DNA of 64,000 nucleotides from Metarhizium brunneum. Its lineage: Eukaryota; Ascomycota; Sordariomycetes; Hypocreales; Clavicipitaceae. This document shows, piece by piece, positions 34,768 through 45,066 of this stretch. How positions within the stretch are numbered: the first letter of the stretch is position 1; each line of letters starts with the position of its first letter. The translations under genes and the position numbers were made by a program. The stretch lies in NCBI RefSeq assembly GCF_013426205.1, contig NC_089427.1, forward strand, positions 3,100,001 through 3,164,000, written 5' to 3'. Below the pieces are notes generated by a model. It made no database searches, was not told the origin of the DNA, and saw nothing but the letters and a program-made list of their open reading frames with translations.

Positions 34768-35503
34768 ATTGCTAAACACTTTGTATAGGAAATGCGAGAG
34801 CAGCCCGGAGAGATAAACAGAAAACCATCAAGAAAACAAATTTATACAAACGACGGGGGTACTTTGCTTTACGTCGCATATGCGCACATGCATGTTTGAG
34901 GCGGAGGAGGGGGGGGTTGACACGGCTGTTACGGTACGGAGTAGCGTCGAGGCTAATCTTGTTCGTCTCGGCTCGTCTCGCCGTGGACATCAGACAGCAA
35001 GCGACTCAGGTGGCGGTTGCAGCCGTCCGGGCCCATGGTGACTTCTCTGGTTGGAAAATATTGTGTCCATCGATGCTATTATTTCTTTGTAATTATTGCA
35101 TTATTTGATAAAAAATTTCATCACGATGACCCTTTTGCTTTGCTGGTTGGAGACTCTGGATCCTGGGTCCTGAATCTCGCAATATCGATTGACCTTTTGC
35201 GGCACCAGTGGCAGCCTCCACCGCCTCCTATTGGCGATGCATCCGACAGCATGTGACCTCGCGATTGTCCGTGTAACCACTACCGCGCGACTGGCGTGTC
35301 GTCGTGATGGGTCAAGTGCTCGTACCCACCTCCGCAGAAGACATCGTGAATTTTTAAATTGTTCATCTCCCATTCACGCCGCTTGCGAGCCAAAGTTTCA
35401 ATCTAGTATTTCCTGAAGACAACTCCCAAAGTATTGATGGATTACTCATACGGCGTATAATGCACGTCATCCCGTACTCCGTACTGAGCCATTAATTGTC
35501 ACA
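34768..35503. promoter_or_regulatory. divergent promoter region DUF7053-like gene / PSO2
   Basis: 736 bp. Contains TACGGAGTA at 34935-34943 and GTACTCCGTAC at 35474-35484, the latter only about 20 bp upstream of the PSO2 start codon, where it would lie in the leader or at the transcription start. No gene seen. Confidence 0.45.
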
Positions 35504-38041
35504 ATGGTCGCCACGGCGAGATCGAGCCGATCCTTTACGCCTAGAAAGACTGCGACGGCAACGCTTTCGTCAAAGAAACCTACAAAGCCAAATGCAAGCA
35601 TTCTTAGCTTTTTCCAGAAGACCCAACGACCAGAAGACTCTCTCTTTGTTGGAGCCACACCCGATGCTGCTACCCAGGACGATGATATCTACGGTCGTGA
35701 TGACGAACATCGGTTCAATGAGTCGACAATGTCCAACAAAAAGAGAAGAATGAGCAATGATGCTCCTGCACTTCGAAAAAATGACAATGCTGTCCCAGCA
35801 GAGGGGCATGCTGATGAAAGCTCGGACAATTGTAACGCGGACAACAGTGCCAAATCTCGACTCAATCTTCCGTTCCTCGTGGACTCTGATAGTGACGAGG
35901 AGGATGAGGGCAGCGATGAGGATGACAGTGGTAATCAAGATGGAGTACCTTCTCCTATTTCTCCGCAGCCAGAGAAATCGTCTGTGCAAGGTACTCGTAA
36001 ACCTACTAGCCCAGGTCGGCCAAAGTCCCATGATGACCCAAATGTACGATGCCAAAGTCCCGAGAAGTTGCTGGATTCTAACGAACAAGACCAAAAATGC
36101 CATTGGCTTACAGACCTCGAGGACTTTGGCGAAATAGATAATTTGGACTTTACAGAGTTTGAAGGCGAGGAAGCGCGGGAGATGAGATACATGCGGGAAC
36201 AAGCCCGACTGGAAGCTCAGGAAGCAGGAACAGCCATACCTGAAGAGTTCGGTCAAGATTCTTTTCAAGATGATTCTGCGGCTCAGACATGTCCAATTTG
36301 CAATGGGAGTCTTCAAGGCGTCTCAATGGACGAAGCGACCAAACACGTCAACTCATGTCTCGACGGCAATCCAATACCCTTACCAGAACACAAGCCCCCC
36401 ACAGCTGCATCGCCACCGCCTGAGATTGAAGCTACGGTAATAAGCAAACGATTTGCACGAGCCGCAATTCCAAGACCTGGACAGGCAAACCCTTTCGAGC
36501 CGGAAAACGACGGAAGCGCGGCCAAGTCTGCTTTTTCGAAGCTCATGTCAAATAAAGCCGAAGATTCCGCCTGGGCCGCGGCGGCGGCAGCCGAGAACGC
36601 TTCAAGGGGTCGTCCAGCCTACGAGAGAACATGCCCGTTTTATAAAATCATACCCGGGTTCAACATTTGCGTTGATGCTTTCCGATATGGGGCTGTCAAG
36701 GGATGTGAGGCGTACTTCCTCAGTCACTTTCATAGCGACCACTACATCGGCCTGACGGCGAACTGGATGCATGGGCCAATATATTGCAGCAAGGTGACCG
36801 GAAGCTTAGTGAAGCAGCAGCTTAGAACAGCTGCAAAATGGGTAGTAGAATTAGACTTTGAGAAATCCTACGATATTCCAGGAACAGGCGGCGCCACGGT
36901 CACCATGATACCGGCCAACCATTGTCCCGGTAGCTCATTATTTCTCTTTCAGAAGCCTGCCGACAAATACATCAATCGTCGAGGCAAGCGGATCCTTCAC
37001 TGTGGCGACTTCCGAGCCTGCCCAGCTCACGTAACCCATCCACTTATCAAACCAGACATTCAAGATGCAACCACGGGCAAGCTGAGCCAGCAAACCATTG
37101 ACATATGCTATTTGGATACCACCTACCTTAACCCGAGATATTCATTTCCACCACAGGCTGACGTCATCAAAGCTTGTGCCGATATGTGCGCATCACTATC
37201 TCCAGATCCTACATGTAAAGATGACTTTTGGGAGACGGGTGCCAAGGAAAAGGGGGCACAAGCAGTCAGCAAGTATTTCCAAAGTGCCACGCAAAGTAAC
37301 GGCACCGTCGGGACCAAGACTTCACCCAAGTTGGGCCAACGACTTCTCGTAGTCTGCGGCACCTATTCCATCGGAAAGGAGCGAATATGCGTCGCAATTG
37401 CCAAGGCATTGAAGAGCAAGATATTTGCCATTCCCCGTAAAATAAAAATTTGCAAACAGCTCGACGACCCAGAATTGGCCGGACTCCTCACGTCCAATCC
37501 TGTGGAAGCCCAAGTTCACATGCAGTCACTCATGGAAATTCGAGCAGAGACTCTGCAAGAATATCTGAATGGCTACAAGGGGCACTTTAGTCGCATCGTG
37601 GGTTTTCGCCCCAGTGGCTGGAACTACCGACCTCCAAGTAGCAAGCAAAAGTCAGCTGATGTCTCGCCAACTAGCATACAAACACAACAGATCCTTCATG
37701 GCAAGGGTTGGAGATCAAGGTTTGGTTATAAAGACTTTGTGGCGCAGCCGGGCAGCACCAAAGAAGCCATGTGTTTTGGAGTTCCTTACTCGGAACATAG
37801 TAGCTTTCGAGAACTCTCCATGTTCATAATGAGCCTGAGGATAGAAAAAGTCATCCCTACAGTGAATGTAGGCAATGAGAAGTCCAGAAAGAGAATGAAG
37901 GGATGGCTGGACCGATGGGCATCTGAGAGACGGCGGGGTGGTCTTCTCTACCCCTTAATAGAGGGGCAGGATAATCCTGAAGACGAGAAGATATGCTTGT
38001 GGGGAGATGAGTCTGGGAAAGGAGGAGGGGCCTGGTGGTAG
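35504..38041 (+). CDS. PSO2: DNA interstrand cross-link repair nuclease Pso2/Snm1
   Basis: Metallo-beta-lactamase/beta-CASP 5' exonuclease for repair of interstrand cross-links, nuclear; 845 aa in one exon (yeast Snm1 is 661). N-terminal 30-40 residues are basic with ASILSFFQK, resembling a PIP box. Acidic disordered stretches follow (SDSDEEDEGSDEDDSG). A UBZ4 ubiquitin-binding zinc finger lies at about 263-286: C-x2-C-x14-H-x3-C in CPICNGSLQ to HVNSC. The lactamase motif is HFHSDH at residues 408-413, followed by ANHCPGSS (motif 3) and HCGDFRAC (motif 4). The DRMBL/beta-CASP part includes VVCGTYSIGKERICVAIAKA and the C-terminal GVPYSEHSSFRELSMFI. All metal ligands expected for the family appear present. 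Start ATG at 35504 is the first in frame. Convergent with LSM2. Confidence 0.95.
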   Translation: MVATARSSRSFTPRKTATATLSSKKPTKPNASILSFFQKTQRPEDSLFVGATPDAATQDDDIYGRDDEHRFNESTMSNKKRRMSNDAPALRKNDNAVPAEGHADESSDNCNADNSAKSRLNLPFLVDSDSDEEDEGSDEDDSGNQDGVPSPISPQPEKSSVQGTRKPTSPGRPKSHDDPNVRCQSPEKLLDSNEQDQKCHWLTDLEDFGEIDNLDFTEFEGEEAREMRYMREQARLEAQEAGTAIPEEFGQDSFQDDSAAQTCPICNGSLQGVSMDEATKHVNSCLDGNPIPLPEHKPPTAASPPPEIEATVISKRFARAAIPRPGQANPFEPENDGSAAKSAFSKLMSNKAEDSAWAAAAAAENASRGRPAYERTCPFYKIIPGFNICVDAFRYGAVKGCEAYFLSHFHSDHYIGLTANWMHGPIYCSKVTGSLVKQQLRTAAKWVVELDFEKSYDIPGTGGATVTMIPANHCPGSSLFLFQKPADKYINRRGKRILHCGDFRACPAHVTHPLIKPDIQDATTGKLSQQTIDICYLDTTYLNPRYSFPPQADVIKACADMCASLSPDPTCKDDFWETGAKEKGAQAVSKYFQSATQSNGTVGTKTSPKLGQRLLVVCGTYSIGKERICVAIAKALKSKIFAIPRKIKICKQLDDPELAGLLTSNPVEAQVHMQSLMEIRAETLQEYLNGYKGHFSRIVGFRPSGWNYRPPSSKQKSADVSPTSIQTQQILHGKGWRSRFGYKDFVAQPGSTKEAMCFGVPYSEHSSFRELSMFIMSLRIEKVIPTVNVGNEKSRKRMKGWLDRWASERRRGGLLYPLIEGQDNPEDEKICLWGDESGKGGGAWW

Positions 38042-38288
38042 ATTACTCCATACATGAGGAGCACTCGCAGGAGCATGATGATGCTTGTATACATACACAC
38101 ATATACGTTTGAACGGATTGAATAAGTGTCATTAGTCCATTATTCATTTTAGACTCAACGCCGTTGCCTTGGTTGTCTTGCCTTGGTTGTCACAAGTCCA
38201 TTCACATCCCCTGCCCATGTCCAAGCCGCGAGGCCCAGACAAATACTCACATCCCCATGCTTCAATAACCACTCAAAGGAAGCCCAGT

Positions 38289-38876
38289 TCACCTAGCCTT
38301 GGCCTGCTGAGCAGCGGCTTCTACAGCACGGTCAGTAAAATATACATCTCTGCATCACAAAAGGAACAAACTGACCTCTCCGCGTTGCATCCTCCAACAG
38401 CTGCGTATCTACCGACCCAGCCGGCAAATGAACATAGCGCACGACCGAGCCTCGGATAAAGACGTTCTTGACCGAGCTCTAACTACCGTCAGTCCAGTGC
38501 CAGGCTAGCATTTGGCAGACGAGGACAAAGCTGCACGCATGGCCACACACACGCGGGGCGTGGGGGACAAAATACGCACCAGATGAGGGTACTTCAGCTC
38601 CTCCACGACAGAAATGTCATCCAGCTTAATGTTGAGGTACTGGTCTACGCTCTTGAGCGTTCCCTTGAGCTGGATGTCGTTTTTGAGCTCCACCGTGACT
38701 TCATGGTCAATGAGGGTTTTGAAGAAACTGCCCCTTGAGGTTAGGACCGCCCTTGAACTCAAATAAAACGTGTCCCATGTTGGAAAGAGACAGAGTCGAA
38801 TGAAAGTAGACTTCGACTTGCTGCATGGCAGGCATGCGCCGAGGGGGCAAAGGTGGGATTACCTGAAGAACAGCAT
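38289..38876 (-). CDS. LSM2: U6 snRNA-associated Sm-like protein LSm2
   Basis: Subunit of the Lsm2-8 ring (U6 snRNP, nucleus) and the Lsm1-7 ring (mRNA decay, cytoplasm). Four exons: 38876-38863 (14 nt), 38727-38580, 38478-38376 and 38320-38289, giving 98 aa (human 95). The first exon encodes MLFF plus two bases, and splicing yields MLFFSFFKTLIDHEVTVELK. Sm1 motif: ELKNDIQLKGTLKSVDQYLN; Sm2 motif: VKNVFIRGSVVRYVHLP. The tail is DTQLLEDATRREAAAQQAKA followed by R. Introns have donors GTAATC, GTGCGT and GTCAGT, with CTAAC/CTGAC branch points near the acceptors. An unspliced ORF starting MSSRAVLTSRG reads from intron 1 and should be disregarded. Lies tail to tail with PSO2, 247 bp apart. Confidence 0.95.
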
Positions 38877-39296
38877 GGTTTGGGGCTCAGTGGGATGGAG
38901 GTGTTGAGGATGGGCGCAAGTTTCGTGGTGTTTCGGGAGGCGTCGAGGAAGGCTCTAGGCACTCGGATTTGAATTTTTGCCGAGATTTAAAGGGAACCCG
39001 TTGGTGCGCTCTTGGTACAATTTTCTGGGACTCGGGCGATATTTGTTGTTTCTTTTTTTTTTGGTGAGGTTCTTGATATCTTGTTCTAACTTCTGGGACT
39101 ACGGCGCATCGCGTTGCGAGCTGTTGAGATCCATCCACATCACGTGATTACCTTTGACTTGCTCTGGATTCTGATTTCACCTTTCGGGGGTTGAAAGAAC
39201 CGATGCTGACCTTATTTTTTTCTCTTCTTTTGCCGGTCATGGAATAAATTTACCCTATTCAAGCAAATCATACACTACTGCCCATGTCTTTCTGTT
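38877..39296. promoter_or_regulatory. LSM2 promoter and UTP12 3' region
   Basis: 420 bp between two minus-strand genes. A CACGTG palindrome at 39141-39146 (inside ATCACGTGAT) lies about 265 bp upstream of the LSM2 start. A T-run of ten is at about 39052-39061. No gene seen. Confidence 0.45.
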
Positions 39297-42249
39297 TTAT
39301 GCTACATGTACAAAGGCCCGCTTCTTCGCACTCCTCTCTGGGTTCTCATCCTCCCACTTCTCATCAACATAATCCTTGATACTCTTATCGCGGAGTTGCA
39401 TCCCCACGACCTTGAGTGCGGCAATATTAACTCCCATTTCATCCTTTTGTCTCTTCAGCGCTGCTCGCAGGTTTGTGCGTATCCCATCCATCATAGACTT
39501 CATTGTGCGACTAGCTACAATTTGCTTGTGGTGAGTCTTGATTATGAAAAAGAGAATGCGGCACGTCAGGGGGATGTTCATGGACCGCATGGCAAAGATG
39601 TTGAGAAATGTTAACAGTATCGGGACGGTGGCAAATGGCAGAACGAGCAGTGCGTCGTGCAAGGCAGATGCCTTGATGCGTTGCAGGACTGACATGACGT
39701 GGACTTCGGCGGTGATGTTGCCGAGAGCGAGGAAGACGGGGTTGCGCTGTGGCGGGGGGGCGTGAGGGTTCGTGAGTTTTGCTTCCTCATATTCTTTTAT
39801 AAGGTTCAGGTCGGCCATGCCCATTTCTAGGGCTTCTTGTATTCTTTCACCAGCCATCAATGTCTCTGTTGTCTGTTTTGTTGCCGCAGCTACTTCGCCA
39901 TTCTCGCCCTCGGCGTCGGGGTCATTTTCAAGGGAGGTTGTTAATGTGCTTTCGTAAAGCTCCTCCATTTCCTTCTCTCGCTCCTCTTCGAGGAAGATTT
40001 GCTCGTCGGTTTCCTCCCAAACCCGGATGCTCTTGTCGTGACTAGCGCTCACGAGGAAGTTTCCGGTGTGACTGATGGCAATCGTCCAGATTTCGCTGTG
40101 ATGGCCGTCCAGTCTCTGAATCTGCTCAAACTTGTCTCCGTCCCAGTATCGAATGGTCTTGTCTTTGCTACTGCTGAAGAAGTGGTGGCCATTACCGTCG
40201 GAATTGTGTGGGACAAAGGCGACTTGCAGAATACTGTCCTGGTGACCAAACAATGCTTTGTGACAATCACCGAAATCCAGCCCCCATATTCTTATATTCT
40301 TATCCGCTGAACTCGTAACAATAAGCTTGCTGTCGTACGAGATGTCCATACTCAGGACGGGAAGCTTGTGACCATAGAGGTTGAGGTATAGCTTTAGCGA
40401 ATTTACAAAGAAAACTTTGACCGTGTTGTCTAGCAAGGCCATCGCAAGCAGCTTGGCATCGGGAGAAAATTTGAGACTCAGAATATCATCAGACACTTTG
40501 AGAGTGCGTGACTGAACAAGTTTCAGCTTGGGTGTTGTCCTCTTCGTGCCAAGAATCTCCTCTTGGACAATCTTGAACTCCCAGAACTTTGCCGTCTTAT
40601 CGGCACTGCCAGAAACAACGGATCGTCCATCGGGATGGACGCTAAGGCTCCAAATGGCACCCTCGTGTGCCTGCACGGCATCGATCAGTGATGCTGATGC
40701 AACATCGAATAATTGCAGTTCACCACTCTTCGTGCCGACGACCACCACTTTGTCACCCGGCAAGAACGCGCAGCAAAGAGCGTAGCCACACTCAAATGTA
40801 CGAATACACGCTTGAGTCTTGATGTTCCAAATCTTCATCGAACCGTTGGCTGCCGAGGCAAGCATTTTATCATCCGAGCTCAGGGACAATGCTCTGATGT
40901 CAGCTCGATGTCCCGGCAGTTCTACAGCCAAGCCGCGAGTATAGTCAGGGATGTCATCTTTCTTCTTGCGCTCAATCCTCTCCTTGTGAGGGATGCTATA
41001 GTACTCCAGTTGGTTGTTTGTTGTGCTCACCAACAGTTGTAAGTCCTTCTGGTTGCTGGATGTTGCCCAATCAACTGAGCGGACCTTGCCCCCAGTTCTG
41101 ACAATAACATACTGAACAAAGACATCCCCAACGTTCGCTTTCGAAACATCCTCATTGGCTTCATCGCCGTTTTCCGCATCATGTTCTTCGGCCTTGCTGT
41201 CCTTCTGCTTTTGTCTGCGTCGCTGTCGCTTTCGTGCTAGACTCTTTTTAATTTCCGCTTCGGATTTGATTCTCCACACATCAACACTCTTCTCGGAGCC
41301 ATGGACGGCAAAGTAGTCTCGCTGTGGGTGGAAAATAATCTCGATTGCTCGATCTTTGCTTTGCCTGTGAAGTATTCCACGGTCATGAAGGTAATGAGCG
41401 GCCGCAGAAATATCGACCTGTTGGGTGCTGGCGGCTAAACCTTCGGTATCAATGGACCAGACTTTCATCTCGCCGTCATTTCCTGCGGTGATGCATCCGC
41501 TTACATCAGGAGAAACACCCAAGGCCCAGCATTCGCCATTCGTTTGAGAGATATGTGTTTCGATGCAGTGTCTTGATGAGAGGTCCCAAAGTTTAAGCAA
41601 AGAATCCTTGCCAGTCGTGATTAGGAAGCCATCCGACGAGTTTTCATCATTCAAGAGCATTGCGCGTGATCCGTCATCATTCTCAACTTGCAACTTGGGC
41701 TCGATGAACTGGAGCCCAGTGACCTGATCCTTGTGTCCGCGTAGTTTAAATTGGCCGACTTCAGCGACCAGATCCCAAATAATAACATCGGTATCCTTGG
41801 AGCCACTGGCAAGTCGTACGCCAGAATTATCGAATGCTAGCTTCGTAACAGCGGACTTATGACCGTTGAAATTAACAATAACCGTCGAAATTTTACTGTC
41901 CCAGAGTCGGATACTACCATCCTCGTATCCAATGGCGTAGACGTCTTTGTCTGCCTTGCTCTGCGCGATTGCAGTCACAGAAGCTGTACACCGTTCGTCC
42001 CTCCATCTACTGATAAGCTCTCCCTTTTTTATATCCCAGCAGAGAACTTCTTCATTCGCGGCGACGACGGCTTGTCCGGCGCCACTACTGGTCCGGTCTT
42101 TGGCAGCCCAGAGAATGTTTGAGGTGTTGGTCGTAATCACACCAAACGACTTGGCGTGTTCGTACTTTCTAATAAAAAAAAGGGTCAAATTTCTAGTTAT
42201 TGATGGAGTGAGGCGTATAAAAAAGCACTTACAGGTACGATTTCACCAT
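39297..42249 (-). CDS. UTP12: U3 snoRNP WD40 protein Utp12/Dip2
   Basis: UTP-B subunit of the small-subunit processome, needed for 18S rRNA processing in the nucleolus. Exon 1 (42249-42233, 17 nt) and exon 2 (42168-39297) give 962 aa (yeast 943). The intron 42232-42169 has donor GTAAGT and acceptor TTAG. The spliced start is MVKSYLKYEHAKSFGVITTN. Two tandem WD40 propellers fill residues 15-720, with clear repeats such as AIGYEDGSIRLWD, LASGSKDTDVIIWD, VVSGSADKTAKFWEF, VTSSADKNIRIWGLDF and LVSASHDKSIRVWEE. A basic insertion (ARKRQRRRQKQKDSKAEEHD) lies between them. The C-terminal Utp12 domain is helical: ALLVLPFATVPILLTFLNIF, then LRAALKRQKDEMGVNIAALK, ending SAKKRAFVHVA. Divergent from ARPC2 with 270 bp between. 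Confidence 0.95.
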
Positions 42250-42519
42250 TGTCGCAAAATGGCAAGGTCAATTGGTGCTATCACTGTCGAACTCCAAAAT
42301 GCCATCCTCACTGAGACCAGCCCTTTGGAGTGGGATATTTTTTTGCTTATCGATAGAGATGTGGGGCGCATCTTAGAACTATCTTGTCACGTGGCCGCTC
42401 ACCTCTCGCGACAGCTCGATGGCCATCCCGCACTTGCTCAGCCCCACCATGTGTCGTCAACAGCTCCAGACGCTGGGAGGAGCAGGCAGATCTCGCGAAC
42501 TGCAAACACATTTGCAACG
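42250..42519. promoter_or_regulatory. divergent promoter UTP12 / ARPC2
   Basis: 270 bp, the shortest divergent promoter in the window. CACGTG palindrome at 42388-42393, almost exactly midway between the two start codons. Role inferred from position. Confidence 0.45.
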
Positions 42520-43703
42520 ATGCTTCTCCTTGATTACCAGAATGTACTGATCCAATCGGTTCTTACCGAAAGGTTCTCCGGGTTCGTAAGGGCTTGTGCT
42601 GGCTAATTTTCCACAAATAACTAACCATGTGCACCAGAGCCCCTCCTACTTCCATCGACCAGACCGTCTCCGACTTCGATGGCGTTACCTTTCATATCTC
42701 GACTCCCGAAACAAAGACTAAAATTCTCCTTTCTATCCAAATAAGATGTTTCCAGGATCTAGTTCAATATGGCGCGGAGCAGGTTCTTCAGCGAGAATAT
42801 GGTCAATATGTCGCACCAGTGGAGCCTGGTTACGACTTCTCTGTGCTCATTGACCTCGAGAATCTACCGGAGGAGAAAGGTGCGAATCGCAACTATACCC
42901 GAAGAAATTGAGCTTTTCGAGAAAGTCCTAACAATCCGCGCTTAGAGGAGCGCGATGCGCTTGCAATGAAATTTGCTCTTCTAAAGCGAAATGCGATGGC
43001 AGCTCCTTTTGAGCAAGCTTACCAGGAGCATTACGAGCTGAAAGAACAGGCATCAAAATTCACTTCCGAAGAGGCCCCTCAAGGTGTTCGAGAAGGTGGC
43101 CAGGTAAAGGCGATCCGCTACCGAGAAGAAGAAGCGATCTACGTGAAGGCTAGCCACGATAGAGTGACCGTCATCTTCAGCACGGTCTTTCGAGAGGAAA
43201 CAGACAGGGTATTTGGCAAGGTGTTCATTCAGGAATTTGTCGATGCTCGAAGGAGGGCTATTCAGAATGCTCCGCAAGTCTTGTTCCGAAATGATCCGCC
43301 TCTGGAACTGCAGGGAGTTCCTGGTGTACAGAACACTGGCACCGGAGAGATTGGCTATGTCACATTTGGTACGTGGACACTGTCTCCTTTGCTCACAATA
43401 CGACGCTGACAGGCACAGTACTTTTCCCAAGACACTTGACCCCCCAAAGGATGCCAATTGTCATTTCGCACATCCAGACTTTCCGAGATTATTTCCACTA
43501 TCACATCAAAGCATCCAAGGCCTATATTCACTCACGTATGCGAAAGCGAACGGCAGACTTCCTTCAAGGTTTGTATTCCCAAATTGCACTCGCTGGAACC
43601 AATGCTTACTTTTCCTATAGTGCTGCGTCGTGCACGTCCCGACAGCGAGGAAAAAGAGAGGAAGACTGCAAGTGGACGATCATTCAAGGTCCAAGGAAGC
43701 TAA
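42520..43703 (+). CDS. ARC35: Arp2/3 complex subunit 2 (p34-Arc)
   Basis: Scaffold subunit ArpC2 of the Arp2/3 actin-nucleating complex, cytosolic, active at actin patches and the hyphal tip. Five exons: 42520-42581, 42638-42879, 42946-43368, 43419-43568 and 43621-43703, giving 319 aa (human 300). The N-terminus is [20 protein letters not shown], followed by [20 protein letters not shown]. The second half has [40 protein letters not shown] and, after the third intron, [20 protein letters not shown] with [20 protein letters not shown]. The last exon supplies [20 protein letters not shown]. All four introns have GT/AG ends and keep frame. ARC35 is the yeast name; ARPC2 is the general one. An alternative acceptor (43412) precedes the exon 4 acceptor I used, but it would break the frame. 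Confidence 0.95.
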
Positions 43704-44206
43704 GGAGAGACGCTTGTGGATGCATATTACGCGTGTTGATGGCTGGCGCAGTAGACAGCATCTGTCAAGTGTAGAGAACAGCACCTGTAGACGAAGTTCA
43801 ATGAAAACGAGCCACCCAACCATTGCCTGTTAGTACTTGGTAATAAATAACATGCGAGTATCATCTAGTTACCTACCAGATAGGTGTTTACTTGCTGTTG
43901 TTACTGAGTGACAAACTCACGTTGTAAGCCAGCTTGTAGACCTGAGTATCTTGGCCTCTGGTGCCAATGCACCAGACAGAATACCGTTGAGGTCAACTGG
44001 TAACTCAAGGTAACTAACGTAGTAGTGGGTGGAGTGGGGTGTTCGTCCCTGTAACATTGATAGCCTCAGGCAGCCGGACAGCTAGCTGCCACACCTCAGT
44101 GAAAGTAATCACAGCCAAACGACTTCAATCCACGTCTCAACGCTTTCTACCCGCTAAGCATCGTGGACAAGCACATGGCCAGTCGGCCTCCGGGTCGAAA
44201 TTCAGG
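43704..44206. other. intergenic region ARPC2 to LCL3
   Basis: 503 bp on the shared plus-strand orientation: 3' UTR of ARPC2 and promoter of LCL3. The LCL3 reading frame is open upstream to about 44039 without an ATG. No other gene seen. Confidence 0.5.
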
Positions 44207-45066
44207 ATGGTGTGGCCGTTTGGATCGCGAATCTCGACATCAGAAGACTCCAAGGACGAAGCTGAATCGACAAAACGCCCGGTGTCATGGTCTGAATCTC
44301 TAGGACGAGCCGAGGCTGATCCCTTGGGTGCGGCAAAAGAATGGGCGCCAGTTGTAGGGTTCTCTCTCGTTGGACTGGGCGCCTTGCAACTCTACGCAAA
44401 TTATCTTCGCCGGATTCCGGGTGCAGCCTTTATTCGCCCATCTTTTTTCCGAACCCGAAGCCTGTTTGGCAGGGTCACGGGTGTTGGTGATGGTGATGGC
44501 TTCCATCTCTTTCACACACCGGGTGGTAAAGCCGTAGGCTGGGGGTGGCTGAGAAAGGTTCCTGAAACCAGAAAGGAACTCAAGGACCGAACAGTAGGTC
44601 CTTTTGTGGAGTAGAGGCGATCGTCCTGAAAGTCTCAACTAACTTGTGTGTGCAGATATCGGTCCGTATTGCTGGCGTCGATGCCCCGGAAGGAGCGCAT
44701 TTTGGACGGCCAGCGCAGCCATTTGCCGCCGAAGCGCAGAAGTGGTTATCGGACTATATCCTACACCGGAACGTGCGGGCATATATCTACAAGCGCGACC
44801 AGTACAATCGTATTGTTGCGACGGTCTACGTTCGTCGGTTTCTTATACGCAGAAATGTTGGCTTAGAATTGGTTAAACGTGGCCTAGCTACAACATACGA
44901 AGCAAAATCGGGTGGCGAATACGGCGGACTGAAGGCTGTATATGAAAGGGCCGAAGCCAAGGCGAAGAGGAAGCGGAAGGGCATGTGGTCTGGAAAAGCG
45001 GGCGCATTTGAAAGCCCTAGGGAGTACAAGTCTCGGTATCAAGGGCAGGAAAAACCGAATGAGTAA
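44207..45066 (+). CDS. LCL3: mitochondrial membrane-anchored SNase-like endonuclease Lcl3
   Basis: Putative endonuclease of the staphylococcal nuclease-like family; the yeast homologue Lcl3 is mitochondrial. Exons 44207-44593 and 44656-45066, with donor GTAGGT and acceptor TGCAG, phase 0; 265 aa (yeast 274). The N-terminal 40 residues are Ser-rich and charged, followed by one membrane segment ([20 protein letters not shown], about residues 46-65). The nuclease domain starts at [20 protein letters not shown] and crosses the splice at [20 protein letters not shown], with the metal-binding Asp in AGVDAPE. The catalytic region is [20 protein letters not shown] and the stretch [20 protein letters not shown]. 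The C-terminus is rich in Lys/Arg ([18 protein letters not shown]). Start MVWPFGS is the first ATG in frame. Confidence 0.93.

Noticed and set aside
35570..36316. 248-codon minus-strand ORF
   Set aside because: Antisense shadow of PSO2, which has clear catalytic motifs.
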